This document shows positions 35,163 to 45,254 of a stretch of DNA of 64,000 bases, one piece after another; position 1 is the stretch's first letter; the number at the start of each line of letters is the position of its first letter. Source of the stretch: Gelatiniphilus marinus (GTDB lineage Bacteria > Bacteroidota > Bacteroidia > Flavobacteriales > Flavobacteriaceae); assembly GCF_042678305.1 (NCBI RefSeq), contig NZ_JBHUDT010000004.1, one strand, 5' to 3'. The translations under genes and the position numbers were made by a program. The notes under the pieces were generated by a model. The model did not search any database. It was not told the DNA's origin and saw only the letters and a program-made list of their open reading frames with translations.

Positions 35163-35585
35163 TTATTTATTGTGATAATGGACATCTATTTTAATTTCGG
35201 CAAAATGACGAAACATTTCCATAACACCGCAATATTTTTCAACCGAAAGATCTACTGCGTTTTTTATTTTGTTTTCATTCAAATCCTTACCGTAAAAATG
35301 ATAATCTACCGATACTTTGTGGTAGTATTTAGGATGCTCTTGGGTAAGTTCGCCTTCAACAACCATTTTAAAACCATCAATTTTAACGCGCATTTTGTTT
35401 AAAACCGAAACCACGTCCAAACCCGAGCAGCCTGCTAACGAAGATAGCATCATCGCCTTTGGCGCCATGCCAGAGTTGGTGCCCCCAAATTCTTCTGAGG
35501 CATCCATCATTATAGATTCCCAACGCGGGTTATCCGATTCAAAAACCATATCGCCTTTCCACTGTGTGGTAACTTTATCTGCCAT
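35163..35585 (-). CDS. OsmC-family protein
   Basis: A 140-residue OsmC/Ohr-fold protein. The two redox cysteines of this superfamily are C53 (LAGCSGLDV) and C119 (KYCGVM). The spacing and the GGTNSGMAPKAMMLSSLAGC context fit the OsmC/YhfA-like group more than Ohr. Members reduce organic hydroperoxides, but the physiological substrate is not evident here. It has its own promoter, divergent from the M14 peptidase gene. Confidence 0.92.
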   Translation of the reverse strand: MADKVTTQWKGDMVFESDNPRWESIMMDASEEFGGTNSGMAPKAMMLSSLAGCSGLDVVSVLNKMRVKIDGFKMVVEGELTQEHPKYYHKVSVDYHFYGKDLNENKIKNAVDLSVEKYCGVMEMFRHFAEIKIDVHYHNK

Positions 35586-35614
35586 TTTATAAATATTTTT
35601 GTTACTTGTAGTTT

Positions 35615-35643
35615 CAAAAGTACTATTTATATACTTAAAACAA
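35615..35643 (-). promoter_or_regulatory. Promoter of the osmC-family gene
   Basis: Minus strand: TTG (35643-35641), an 18-nt spacer, TACTTTTG (35622-35615), then 30 nt to the ATG. Confidence 0.6.
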
Positions 35644-35659
35644 TAATCTTGCTATTATT

Positions 35660-37123
35660 ATGAAATCTTTTTTTAAGCTTTTATTGCTGTTTACAACCTT
35701 ATCTGTGGCTAGCCAAACCACCCATTTTACTTCTAAAATCTATGAAACTTACTATGTTTACAAAGAAACCAGCTTAGATAAAAGGCGCATTAAACACCAA
35801 GATATTCAACCTTTAATTAATACGCTTAAAAACAAACCTGGGTTTAGCGTAAATAAAGTGGGGCAATCTATTGAAGGGCGGGATTTAACTTTAATTAGTA
35901 TTGGTTCTGGCAAAACCAATGTGTTTTTATGGTCGCAAATGCATGGCAACGAACCCACGGCAACTCAGGCTATTTTTGATATTTTTAACCTATTGACCAG
36001 TAGCGATTTTTTAAAGGAAAAGGAAACCATACTTAATAGCGTAACGCTTCATTTTTTACCCATGTTAAACCCCGATGGCGCAGAAAAATACATGCGACGC
36101 AATATTTTAGGAATAGATATTAACCGAGATGCGCTACGTTTACAATCGCCGGAAGGCCTAACTTTAAAGCGCATTAGAGATAGCCTTAATGCCGATTTTG
36201 GGTTTAACCTGCACGACCAAAACATTTATTACAATGCCGAACTTACCAACAAACCGGCAACCATTTCGTATTTGGCACCGGCCTATAATTACGAAAAAGA
36301 CATTAACCAAGTGCGGGGAGATGCTATGAAGCTTATTGTTTTTATGAATAACATTATCCAGAAATACGCACCCGGGCAAGTGGGTAGATACAATGATGCT
36401 TTCGAGCCCAGGGCTTTTGGCGACAACATACAGAAATGGGGCACCAGCACCATTTTAATTGAATCTGGAGGCTATAAAAACGATGTTGAAAAACAAGAAA
36501 TAAGAAAACTAAATTATGTGTCTATTCTATCGGCTATTTATGCCATTGCTAACGGGCAGTACAAAAATATTGCTATTGATGATTACGAAAAAATACCGAG
36601 AAACGACAGCAAATTATTCGATTTAAAAATTGAAAATGCCACCTATAATTTATTGGGAAAACCTTATAAAATTGATATTGGCGTGAAGCGTTATGAGGTT
36701 GACAATGCAGATCATTCCGATTTTTTTAATGTGGGCAGAATTGTTGACCAAGGCGATTTATCGACCTATTATGGTTACAACACTTTTAACGCGGAAGGTT
36801 ATACTATTGTTGAAGGCAAAGTACATTACGAGGTTTTTAAAACTGTTGATGCGCTATCGGATCCAAAAGTCTATGAGCTTTTAAAATCGGGTTACACTTA
36901 TATTAAAATAGAAACGTTGCCCGAAAACAATATTGAGGCTACAAAACCTATCCATTTGGTTAAAACCGATTACGAGTTACTTGAATTTAAAATAAAGCCT
37001 GGAGTTAATCCAACGTTTTTGTTGCAAAAAAATGGGGTTAACGAATATGCTGTAATCAATGGGTTTTTAATTGATTTGAAAACTGAAAAGAACGCGCTTA
37101 AAAATGCATTGGTTTATAGGTAG
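35660..37123 (+). CDS. Secreted M14-family zinc carboxypeptidase
   Basis: A 487-residue exported metallopeptidase with signal peptide MKSFFKLLLLFTTLSVASQ. Zinc ligands fit the M14 pattern: HGNE (first His and Glu) in WSQMHGNEPTA, the third His in GFNLHDQN. Substrate-binding NPDGAEKYMRRN and GIDINRDA, and the catalytic glutamate in STILIESGG, are visible. M14 members remove C-terminal residues from peptides, and some cleave peptidoglycan stem peptides. The C-terminal ~170 residues are not recognised. Its stop lies 3 bp from the 3' end of the convergent dacB-like gene. Confidence 0.92.
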   Translation: MKSFFKLLLLFTTLSVASQTTHFTSKIYETYYVYKETSLDKRRIKHQDIQPLINTLKNKPGFSVNKVGQSIEGRDLTLISIGSGKTNVFLWSQMHGNEPTATQAIFDIFNLLTSSDFLKEKETILNSVTLHFLPMLNPDGAEKYMRRNILGIDINRDALRLQSPEGLTLKRIRDSLNADFGFNLHDQNIYYNAELTNKPATISYLAPAYNYEKDINQVRGDAMKLIVFMNNIIQKYAPGQVGRYNDAFEPRAFGDNIQKWGTSTILIESGGYKNDVEKQEIRKLNYVSILSAIYAIANGQYKNIAIDDYEKIPRNDSKLFDLKIENATYNLLGKPYKIDIGVKRYEVDNADHSDFFNVGRIVDQGDLSTYYGYNTFNAEGYTIVEGKVHYEVFKTVDALSDPKVYELLKSGYTYIKIETLPENNIEATKPIHLVKTDYELLEFKIKPGVNPTFLLQKNGVNEYAVINGFLIDLKTEKNALKNALVYR

Positions 37124-37126
37124 TTG

Positions 37127-38395
37127 TTAATAATTATCGCGAAGCCACTCAAAAATTAATTGCATGCGTTTTTTAACATCGGTTGTAGGTTTTCGGTAAT
37201 GGTTGTTCATAAAACTAAAAACCAAGGTTTTTCCAGAGTTTGTAATTAAATAACCGCTTAGCGAATAATTATTGCCCAAAGTGCCCGATTTGGCATAAAT
37301 ATAAGGTTTCCCTTCGCCCAAATAATAGTTTGTTAAAGTACCAGATGCTCCGCCAGCAGGAAATAAATTAAACAAGCGTTGCTGCGGAATTTGATTGTGC
37401 AATTTTTCGAGCACCTGCACAAAGGATGTTGGTGTAAATAAATTATATCGGCTTAAACCGGAGCCATCAACCCAACGCGGTTTTTGTTTTAAGTCTTTTA
37501 ATTGTTTGTTTAAAATAGTGTCTCTAATACGTTTTGAACTCAATGTATCTGAAAGTGTTGATGATGCCAAAATAAGCATCTGTTCGGCTAAAAAATTATC
37601 GCTAACCAACATCATCCGTTTGTATAACGAATCGGATGGCACACTACTATAAGCTATTTTATCTAATTTTTTTCCATCATATTTAGAAATGGATACTATA
37701 CCTGGCAATACATCATCCCATAATCTCGATAGTAATAAGGTATCAATTACCATGGGTACTTCAATGGTATCTTTCCGTTTTGGGTTGTAATAAAATGTAT
37801 TATCGTTAAATTGTCTTCTTTTATTGGATTCTGAAAAATGGACGTGATTTTTTAATGCTTTTGGAATACTTTGCAAACTATCTTGATTACTAATGGCAAC
37901 CACATTACCATACATGGGGAAGCTGCTTTTTTCTGGACTAAAATAAGTGTCGTAATCTTCCCAAGCCCAACCGGGGCCAAATTTTTCATCCTCTAAATTA
38001 TTTAAAATCAAATTAACATTTTTATAATTTTTTGCCATTTTTAACGCAGTGCTGTCATTAAAAAACGGATGTAAAAAAGTGGGGTTTCCAATACCTTGAA
38101 TGGTAATGGTGTCGTTTTCAACACCATATTTAAACGCTGGTATTTGTGCAGGCAACATTTGCAAAGCCGTATATAAAGTAAATATTTTGGTGTTGCTTGC
38201 CGGCGTAAAATATTTGTCGGCATTATACTTAAATACGGTGTCTTTTGTTTTTGGATGGTAAACCAGCAATCCCGTAAACTGGTTGTTATAAAAGGAATTA
38301 CCTAAGTTTTTTGAAATGTAGTTTGATTTACAGCTAAGAAAAAGCAATGCCAATAAACATAAATAAATTAGTTTGTTTTTTAAAGCTCTCAACAT
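37127..38395 (-). CDS. D-alanyl-D-alanine carboxypeptidase, PBP4/S13 family lipoprotein
   Basis: An S13 penicillin-binding protein that trims or cleaves D-Ala-containing peptidoglycan cross-links. The active-site SxxK is SNTK (YFTPASNTKIF), SxN is SDN (MLVSDNFLAEQM) and KTG-like is KSGT (YAKSGTLGN). WVDGSGLSRYN is the conserved S13 loop. I start at the ATG at 38395, because MLRALKNKLIYLCLLALLFL followed by SC gives a lipoprotein signal with a Cys. An ATG at 38443 and a GTG at 38464 are also in frame. At ~422 residues it lacks the large insert of E. coli DacB. Upstream lies a DeoR-type regulator on the same strand. Confidence 0.93.
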   Translation of the reverse strand: MLRALKNKLIYLCLLALLFLSCKSNYISKNLGNSFYNNQFTGLLVYHPKTKDTVFKYNADKYFTPASNTKIFTLYTALQMLPAQIPAFKYGVENDTITIQGIGNPTFLHPFFNDSTALKMAKNYKNVNLILNNLEDEKFGPGWAWEDYDTYFSPEKSSFPMYGNVVAISNQDSLQSIPKALKNHVHFSESNKRRQFNDNTFYYNPKRKDTIEVPMVIDTLLLSRLWDDVLPGIVSISKYDGKKLDKIAYSSVPSDSLYKRMMLVSDNFLAEQMLILASSTLSDTLSSKRIRDTILNKQLKDLKQKPRWVDGSGLSRYNLFTPTSFVQVLEKLHNQIPQQRLFNLFPAGGASGTLTNYYLGEGKPYIYAKSGTLGNNYSLSGYLITNSGKTLVFSFMNNHYRKPTTDVKKRMQLIFEWLRDNY

Positions 38396-38470
38396 TTTAA
38401 GAATGGTATTATTCTGTTTCTTACGGAAGGAAATAAAATTCATTTCAAATAAAATTAGAATCACTTTTGA

Positions 38471-39220
38471 TTAAATAATTACCGCGTTAATGGCATTAAA
38501 ATCTTCAAAAACAGGATTTGATGGGTCAATATCGGTAATGATGGCATCTATTTCGTTAATGGGTACAACGGTATGCCTTTTAACCGACATAAGTTTGCTG
38601 CTAATACACATAACCGTAACGTGGTTTGAAGCTTCAATCATCCTTCTTTTTATTCGAGACACGTCCCAATCTTGTTCTGTTAAACCTCTTTTAAGGTTTA
38701 TGCCGTCCACACCCATAAAGCAAATATCGGCACTTATATTATTAATTGAAGTTACCAAATCTATCCCAACGGTAACCTGGGCCGCTTTATTTAATTTTCC
38801 GCCCAAAAAAATAACCTCAATTAAAGGGTGATACGACAGTTGTGTGGCAATGGGCAAGCTGTAAGTGTAAACGGTGGCGTTTATATCTGGTGGAATAATT
38901 TTAGCCAATTCTAAATTGGTCGAGCTGCCGCTCATAATAATGGCTTGCCCGTTATGTATTAAATTAACGGCTTTTTTTGCAATTTTCTTTTTCTTATCAA
39001 TATCGGCAATACTTCGTTCATCATAAGATAATATCCTGCTTTCTTTTAATAAAGCGCCTCCATGTACTTTATAAACAAGGTTTTTAGATTCTAATTCTTT
39101 TAAATCCCGCCTAATGGTATCTTCTGAAACCAGCAACTCTTGACTCAATTTTGCAGACAGTACTTTTTTTTGAGATTTTAGCTTATCTAAAATTGCGTGA
39201 TGTCTTTCTTGCTTTAGCAT
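38471..39220 (-). CDS. DeoR/GlpR-family transcriptional regulator
   Basis: A 249-residue repressor-type regulator. The N-terminal winged helix (LSAKLSQELLVSEDTIRRDLKELE) is the DeoR signature. The C-terminal DeoRC sensor domain shows IMSGSSTNLELAKI and FLGGKLN, followed by FMGVDGI, the sugar-phosphate-binding type fold. I start at the ATG at 39220 (MLKQERHH); a start 39 nt upstream is in frame. It is divergent from susC with a 129-bp gap and directly precedes the dacB-like gene on its own strand, so it may control both. Confidence 0.92.
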   Translation of the reverse strand: MLKQERHHAILDKLKSQKKVLSAKLSQELLVSEDTIRRDLKELESKNLVYKVHGGALLKESRILSYDERSIADIDKKKKIAKKAVNLIHNGQAIIMSGSSTNLELAKIIPPDINATVYTYSLPIATQLSYHPLIEVIFLGGKLNKAAQVTVGIDLVTSINNISADICFMGVDGINLKRGLTEQDWDVSRIKRRMIEASNHVTVMCISSKLMSVKRHTVVPINEIDAIITDIDPSNPVFEDFNAINAVII

Positions 39221-39313
39221 AATTTCTATCGAATTTTCACTAAATATGCAACAAACCAATCAAAATTGCAAAAAAACGCAGACAAAACACTTAAAAAACT
39301 GCATATAAATTAT

Positions 39314-39321
39314 TATATTTG
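39314..39321 (+). promoter_or_regulatory. -7 element for the susCD operon
   Basis: TATATTTG is an exact TAnnTTTG match, 28 nt before the susC ATG, in the gap shared with the DeoR gene. The -33 region lacks TTG, which may point to activated or regulated transcription. Confidence 0.5.
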
Positions 39322-39349
39322 AAGGACTATTAATTCAAACTCTTAATTT

Positions 39350-42300
39350 ATGAACAAAAAAACAACCCTCTCTTTTCTTGTTTTTTTTGCCGCTACCTGT
39401 AGTTTTCTGTTTGCTCAAAACATAACTGTAAGTGGTACGGTAACCGATGCGTCAAGCGTTCCGTTACCAGGTGTAAACATTCAAGTAAAAGGTACAAGTA
39501 AAGGAACATCAACCGATTTTGATGGAAATTATTCTATTTCTGCAAATCAAGGTGATGTGCTAATTTTTTCTTTTATAGGATTTACTACTAAAGAAATTAT
39601 TGTAAACAGCGCTACAGTTAATGTTAGTTTAACAGAAAGGGCAGATGCCTTAGACGAAGTAGTTATTACAGCGTTTGGTATTCAAAGAGAAACCCGAGAA
39701 CTCGGTTATTCTGTTACACAAGTAGATGCCAACGATGTAAATTTAGCAGGACAAGCTAATGCCATTACCGCATTACAAGGTCGTGTTGCCGGTGTTCAAA
39801 TCAATCAAACCTCTGGATCTGCTGGTGGTGGTGTAGATATTTTAATTAGAGGTATCACCTCTGTAAATCCAGACAGGAACAATCAACCCCTTATTATTGT
39901 TGATGGTTTAGCCTTGAATAACGACACCTTTTCTGGAGCCGATATTTTACCTAGTGCTGGTTCTAACTCACCAAGTAGTTCGGAGCAATTCTCTTTTTCA
40001 AACAGGGCTTCAGATATAAACCCTGAGGATATTGAAACCTTTAGTGTATTAAAAGGCGCAGCTGCTACCGCTTTATACGGCGTTAGAGCATCAAACGGCG
40101 CCATTATAATTACCACAAAAAAAGGTAAAGACGGAAAAGCTAAAGTTAATATATCGGCCTCAACAACGTTTAGAAGCATACAAAAAACACCCGAATTACA
40201 AACCACTTACCGTGAAGGATGGAGAGGATTGCCCAGAGCAACCTACAGCCCAGAAACTGGTATTACCAGATTGGGCGGAACGGTATTTTATTCATGGGGC
40301 CAAAGTTTTCTGATGATAGTGTAACTTTAGGTGATGGTACTGTTGTAGATTTATCCGACGATAAATTCTATAGCCCTTATGAGTTGTTTAAAACAGGTAT
40401 TAATTCGCAAATCAACTTTAACATTAGTGGTGCTAACGATAAGTTAGATTATTTCTTTTCTGTTGGTAACAATAGTGAAGAAGGTGTACTACCAAATACC
40501 GACTACGACAAAACAACACTACGCTTTAAAAGCGGTTATAAAGTTACCGACAATTTTAACATTAACACCTCTATCGCCTATACAAACGCAGGTGGAAAAC
40601 GAGCTAACGGTGGCGATAAATCGGTGTTTAGTTCACTAACCTATTGGTCTGGCACATTTCCTATTAACGATTATTTGAATGACGATGGCTCGCAACGCAA
40701 CTATACATTTGGTATTATTGACAACCCGCGTTATTTCTTAGAAAAAAGCCCATTAATAGACGATGTTAATCGTTGGGTAGGTAGTATTAACATGAATTGG
40801 GCACCAAAAGATTGGATTAACGTTTCTTATGCGGCTCAAATTGATAACTATTCAGATAACAGAAACCGTTTTATGCCGCCAGAATTAGATGCAGGTTCTC
40901 AAGTAGGTGGCTTTATAGTAAACCAAAATATTAACCTTTTAGCGTTAGAATCTAATTTATTGGTAACCTTAACTAAAAATTGGTCTGAAGATTTTGGCAC
41001 TACTTTAACATTAGGCAACCAAGTATCCGACTCTAAACGAGATTATTCATTTATAAGAGGAGAAACTTTAAATGTTCCTGGAATTAACGATTTAGCAAAT
41101 ACCATTAACACCTTTGCTGGCAAAACTGTAACACAAACTAGAAACGTAGGTGTTTTTGGAGAGTTAAAGTTAGATTATAAAAACAAGCTGTTTTTAACCT
41201 TAACAGGAAGAAACGACTGGATTTCAACCTTGCCCAAACAAAACCGTTCGTTCTTTTATCCATCGGTAAGTTTAGCTTACGATGTGCATGATTTATTTGC
41301 AAAAGATAGCGAAGTCTTTACATTTGGTAAACTAAGAGCCTCTTGGGCCGAAGTTGGTAAAGGCCCATTATTTGGAAGAATAGGGCAGTATTTTATAGCC
41401 GATGGTAATTTCCCGTTTGCAGGCTCTGGTGGCTATAGAGCAAGTACCAGATTAGGAGACCTTAACATTCTCCCAGAACGAAATCGATCTATAGAATTTG
41501 GTGCCGATTTACGGTTCTTTAGTAACAGATTGCGTTTAGATTATGCCTATTATAAAACACGTATTAAAAACCAGATTTTTACGGTTGGCACAGCATACTC
41601 AACAGGCTTATCTGGTATTGTTAGAAATGCTGGCGATTTTGAAACCTCTGGACACGAATTCTTATTAACTGCCGATATATTTAAAAATGATAATTTTACT
41701 TGGGAAACCACCTTAAACTGGTCAACCAACGAAGGTAAAGTCTTGTCATTACCAGACGACATTGAGGCTCTTATTTTTGCTAATTCCGGTTTTGCAGGTG
41801 TAACTTCCGAAATTAGGGATGGCGACAAAATGGGCTCTCTTTACGGTTGGAAATGGCGCTACGAAAACGGACAACGTTATATTGGCGACGACGGATTACC
41901 ACGTGTAGATTTTGATGAAAGACAAAAAGTTGGAAATGCTTTTCCTGATTTTATTGCATCCATCGGAAATCGTATAACTTATAAAAACTTTGGACTGGAT
42001 TTCTTATTAGAATGGAAAAAAGGAGGCGATTTATACACCTCGGGCATCAGAAATTCCATTAGAAACGGTATCTTAAAATTTACAGAATTTAGAGACGTAA
42101 CTACCGTTTTAGAAGGTGTTAAAGATGATGGAAATGGCGGGTTTGTAACCAACGATCAAGAAGTTGAAATTACCCAAGATTACTACCGAAGTTCTACCCG
42201 TTTCAACAGAGCATCAGAAATTTTAGTACAAGATGCCTCTTGGGTTAAACTACGCAACATTGGGCTTAGTTACAATATAACTGGTAAAATATTAGACAAA

Positions 42301-42480
42301 CTGCGTATGGATAACATATCGCTAACTGCAAGTGCTAATAATATTTTAATATGGACACCATTTGAAGGATTTGATCCGGAAGGCAACCAATACAGCGCAG
42401 GAAGTAATGTATATGGATTTACTGGTTTAAGCACTCCAATTACTGAGAGTTATTCATTCGGAATTAAATTAGGATTTTAA
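39350..42480 (+). pseudogene. SusC/RagA TonB-dependent outer-membrane transporter, split by a one-base frameshift
   Basis: The first frame (39350-40324) has a signal peptide, the carboxypeptidase-like beta sandwich (VSGTVTDASSVPLPGVNIQV), the LDEVVITAFG TonB box and the plug domain (LQGRVAGVQI, ATALYGVRASNGAIIITTKKG). It stops after YSWGQSFLMIV. The next frame continues without loss of homology as GPKFSDDSVTL and runs as a full beta-barrel to the SusC-type C-terminus YSFGIKLGF at 42480. The shift lies at 40296-40304, in GGGGCC followed by AAAG. Restoring one C gives YSWGPKFSDD and a ~1043-residue protein, normal for SusC. A sequencing error, a true mutation or phase variation are all possible. 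SusD follows after 3 bp. Confidence 0.93.
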
Positions 42481-42483
42481 AAG

Positions 42484-43971
42484 ATGAAAAAGATGAAAAA
42501 AATTATAACAAAAATAATGTTACTCGGATTCCTGTCAGTTGTCATTTCAGCTTGCAGCGAAGCCTATTTCGATGTAAATACGCCATCTGGAACTGTAGAA
42601 GAAGAGCAGTTAAGAATGAACGATTTACTGGGGCCAGTAATATACAGAACCGTAACAGGTCAACGATCCGCAGAGTTATCATTTGGTAACTATACACAAT
42701 ACTTTGTAAGCGATGGTGGCGGTGCTGCTGGCGAAACTACAGCAAGCGGGCTTTGGTCTAATGTTTACTTATACGCGCTGCCAAACTTAAAAACGATCAA
42801 GGAAAAAGCCGCAGAGGCAGGTGCTGTTCATTATGCTGCTATTGCAGATATTTTAACAGCCATGAATCTTGGTATTGCAACAGATACTTGGGATAATATT
42901 CCTTATTCTCAAGCCGCTTTAGGTCAGGATAATTTATTCCCGTCTTTTGATACGCAACAATCTATTTACGATGAAATTTTTAAATTATTGGATAGTGCTA
43001 TTGCAGGCTTGCAAAGTGCTGATAATTCTGGGATTTCAATTGGTAATGGCGATATTATTTATGATGGCGACATTAACAAATGGTTAAGAGCCGCTTACAC
43101 CGTAAAAGCACGTTATCAATTACATTTAGTTAACAAAGGTATTACTTCTGCTAACGATGTGCTTGCAAGTATAGCCAATGGTTTTACTTCTAACGCTGAT
43201 GATTTTCAAATGTTATTTGACGATAAAAATATCAACCCTTGGTATTCGGGTGAAATTTTAGCACGTAACACAGGAAACTTTCACCATGATATTGCAAGCC
43301 AATTGGTAAGCTCGATGAATGGTGATTATTACCCGTTTGAAAGTGGCGTTGTAGAAATAGACCCAAGATTACCTCGTTTTGCTACCAATGATGGTGCTGC
43401 CGAATGGAAAGGCTATGTTAGTGGTGGTGGTGGTTTAGCACCAGACGGAACAGATGCAAATACCAACTTTGTTGAAAACGGATTTTATACAAGTATAGAT
43501 TCACCATTGTTAGTAATAAGTTATGCTGAAGCAAAATTTATAGAAGCCGAAGCTGCGTTTTTAGCTAATGGCGGAAACACAACAAGTACAGGCTCTAACA
43601 CTGCGGCATACACCGCCTATATGGAAGGCATTAATGCAAGCATGAGCAAATACGGTGTTGATGGAACAGATTATATGGCAGATACAGCAGTAGATGTTGG
43701 AGAAGCTGGCTTAATGCTAAATCATATTATGAAAGAAAAATACATACATAATTTCTTAAATCCTGAGACTTTTGTGGATTTTAGACGCTATAATTTTTCA
43801 GATGATGTGTTTAAAGGTCTTACCATTAGAGAAGAAGAAGATTCAGAAGGAGATTATTCTGGCCAATGGTTTAGACGCGCTAGCTATCCTTCAACAGAAC
43901 TTAACCGTAATGGCGATGTTGTTGAAGCCAACCAACAAACTCCAGTAACGCCAGTTTGGTGGGAACAGTAA
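42484..43971 (+). CDS. SusD/RagB-family nutrient-binding outer-membrane lipoprotein
   Basis: The surface lipoprotein partner of SusC, forming the lid of the transporter. The signal sequence ends LSVVISAC, with Cys24 as the likely lipidated residue. The helical TPR-like fold is suggested by regions such as IADILTAMNLGIATDTWDNI and YTVKARYQLHLVNKG. LVISYAEAKFIEAEA and the C-terminal NPETFVDFRRYNF are typical of the SusD-like subgroup rather than classical starch SusD. At 495 residues it is complete. It begins 3 bp after susC, and a strong terminator follows. Confidence 0.94.
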   Translation: MKKMKKIITKIMLLGFLSVVISACSEAYFDVNTPSGTVEEEQLRMNDLLGPVIYRTVTGQRSAELSFGNYTQYFVSDGGGAAGETTASGLWSNVYLYALPNLKTIKEKAAEAGAVHYAAIADILTAMNLGIATDTWDNIPYSQAALGQDNLFPSFDTQQSIYDEIFKLLDSAIAGLQSADNSGISIGNGDIIYDGDINKWLRAAYTVKARYQLHLVNKGITSANDVLASIANGFTSNADDFQMLFDDKNINPWYSGEILARNTGNFHHDIASQLVSSMNGDYYPFESGVVEIDPRLPRFATNDGAAEWKGYVSGGGGLAPDGTDANTNFVENGFYTSIDSPLLVISYAEAKFIEAEAAFLANGGNTTSTGSNTAAYTAYMEGINASMSKYGVDGTDYMADTAVDVGEAGLMLNHIMKEKYIHNFLNPETFVDFRRYNFSDDVFKGLTIREEEDSEGDYSGQWFRRASYPSTELNRNGDVVEANQQTPVTPVWWEQ

Positions 43972-43995
43972 AACAGCATAGTTTAAAAAAGAATT

Positions 43996-44053
43996 CCTCG
44001 AGGCTCTGCTTCGGGGTTTCCGTTGAATTTGTCATTCCCGAGAAATCGGGAAT
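43996..44053. repeat. Two REP-like elements after susD
   Basis: CCTCGAGGCTCTGCTTCGGGG (21 bp, 43996-44016) is one; the second is the hairpin ATTCCCGA-GAAA-TCGGGAAT (44034-44053) of the GTCATTCC family. A degenerate third motif, GGCTCTGCCTCAAAG, lies near 44117. Confidence 0.6.
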
Positions 44054-44163
44054 CTAAATAATAAAATTTTAGTTTTTGACTCAAAAGTCAAAATGAAATG
44101 AGCAAAATATCTCAATGGCTCTGCCTCAAAGATAGTTCGTTTCAATAAATTTTTTATTACAAT

Positions 44164-44203
44164 TAAAAACCGCTCTTTTTTAAAAATAAAGAGCGGTTTT
44201 TTT
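44164..44203. terminator. Bidirectional terminator between susD and the PLP enzyme gene
   Basis: AAAAACCGCTCTTT pairs with AAAGAGCGGTTTTT, with a T-run on each strand, between two convergent genes. Confidence 0.9.
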
Positions 44204-44221
44204 ATGTTTTAAATAAATATT

Positions 44222-45247
44222 TCACAAAGAAACCAACGCCTCTTTCAACCTTGTTAAATCTTCTTTAGTATGGTTTGCCGTTATTACAATCCTATTCATT
44301 CCATCTTTATAATTGGGGTATTTAAAATTTGTAATAACAATGTCTTTTTCAAGTAATTTTTTATAAATAGATTCTTCAATGCTATAAATTACGGGGTAAT
44401 CTCTATTAAACTTAAAGCTATCTTTTAATTCTAAATCTTTAAATAAAAAATCTAAATTGTCTTTCAGTTTTCTTTGTTGATTTTTAATTAAGCTTTGCGA
44501 CAACACATAACTTTCTAAATAAGCCGCATTGGCGCAGGATGATGACACAAAAAGCACTTCGTTCTTTATAGCGTTAATAAAGCTTTCATCTGAAGCAATA
44601 ACACCTCCCGAAAGCCCTAAAGCTTTTCCTAAAGAGGCTATCATTATTTTTCTTTTTAAGCTTTTATTTTGAATAGTCTTGAAAATACCTTCACCTTGTT
44701 TTCCTAAAACACCCAAACTATGCGATTCGTCAACAACTAAAGTAATCTGTTTTTCATTAGAAATAGCATCTAAAAAATCGAATGTTGTTGGCGCAACTTC
44801 TAAAGCTAAAACGGCATCGACTGTAATTACGATGCTTTCCGTTTTATTATCAACAAGATTTTTATGAAGTATTGCGTTTTCAAATAAAGGCAAACTATTA
44901 TTTTGTAAAATCGCCGGATGTGTTTTGGGGTAATGGTAAAATGTGCTTTCCGTTTTTGATAAATATTCTAAAACCAGTTTCCCTGCTAAAGTTCCGGATG
45001 AGGCAATCACAGTTTGTTCTACGCCTATTTGTTGTGCAAACAGATTTTCTGCTTTATTGAAAACAGATAGTTTTATATTGGAGTTTCTTGAGCTTCCGTA
45101 AAACGACCCCCATTTTGCTATACTTTTAATTAGTGCATTTTGAAAATTAGCATTAGTAGGAAGTCCTAAATATGCAGTTCCTCCAAAATATAAATACTCT
45201 TTTTTATTTATTGTAACGGTTCGGTCTGGAAAGCTTTCAACAATCAT
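44222..45247 (-). CDS. Class II aminotransferase-fold PLP enzyme (AONS/KBL-like)
   Basis: A 341-residue PLP-dependent enzyme of the alpha-oxoamine synthase type, shorter than classical BioF (~385). Visible motifs are the N-terminal YLYFGGTAYLGL with the GSFYGSSR loop, the PLP-aspartate region VDESHSLGVLG, and the Schiff-base lysine K208 in SLGKALGLSGG. Its start lies 7 bp downstream of the dipeptide epimerase stop, so they form an operon. The partner suggests work on amino acids or small peptides; a biotin role is not supported by any neighbour. Confidence 0.88.
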   Translation of the reverse strand: MIVESFPDRTVTINKKEYLYFGGTAYLGLPTNANFQNALIKSIAKWGSFYGSSRNSNIKLSVFNKAENLFAQQIGVEQTVIASSGTLAGKLVLEYLSKTESTFYHYPKTHPAILQNNSLPLFENAILHKNLVDNKTESIVITVDAVLALEVAPTTFDFLDAISNEKQITLVVDESHSLGVLGKQGEGIFKTIQNKSLKRKIMIASLGKALGLSGGVIASDESFINAIKNEVLFVSSSCANAAYLESYVLSQSLIKNQQRKLKDNLDFLFKDLELKDSFKFNRDYPVIYSIEESIYKKLLEKDIVITNFKYPNYKDGMNRIVITANHTKEDLTRLKEALVSL

Positions 45248-45254
45248 TAAAACA

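Noticed and set aside
40219..42480. Separate gene starting at 40219
   Set aside because: It lacks a signal peptide and plug domain, and is simply the second part of the frameshifted SusC.
44222..45247. Assignment as biotin synthesis enzyme BioF
   Set aside because: The protein is short for BioF and no biotin genes are nearby; the neighbour is a dipeptide epimerase.
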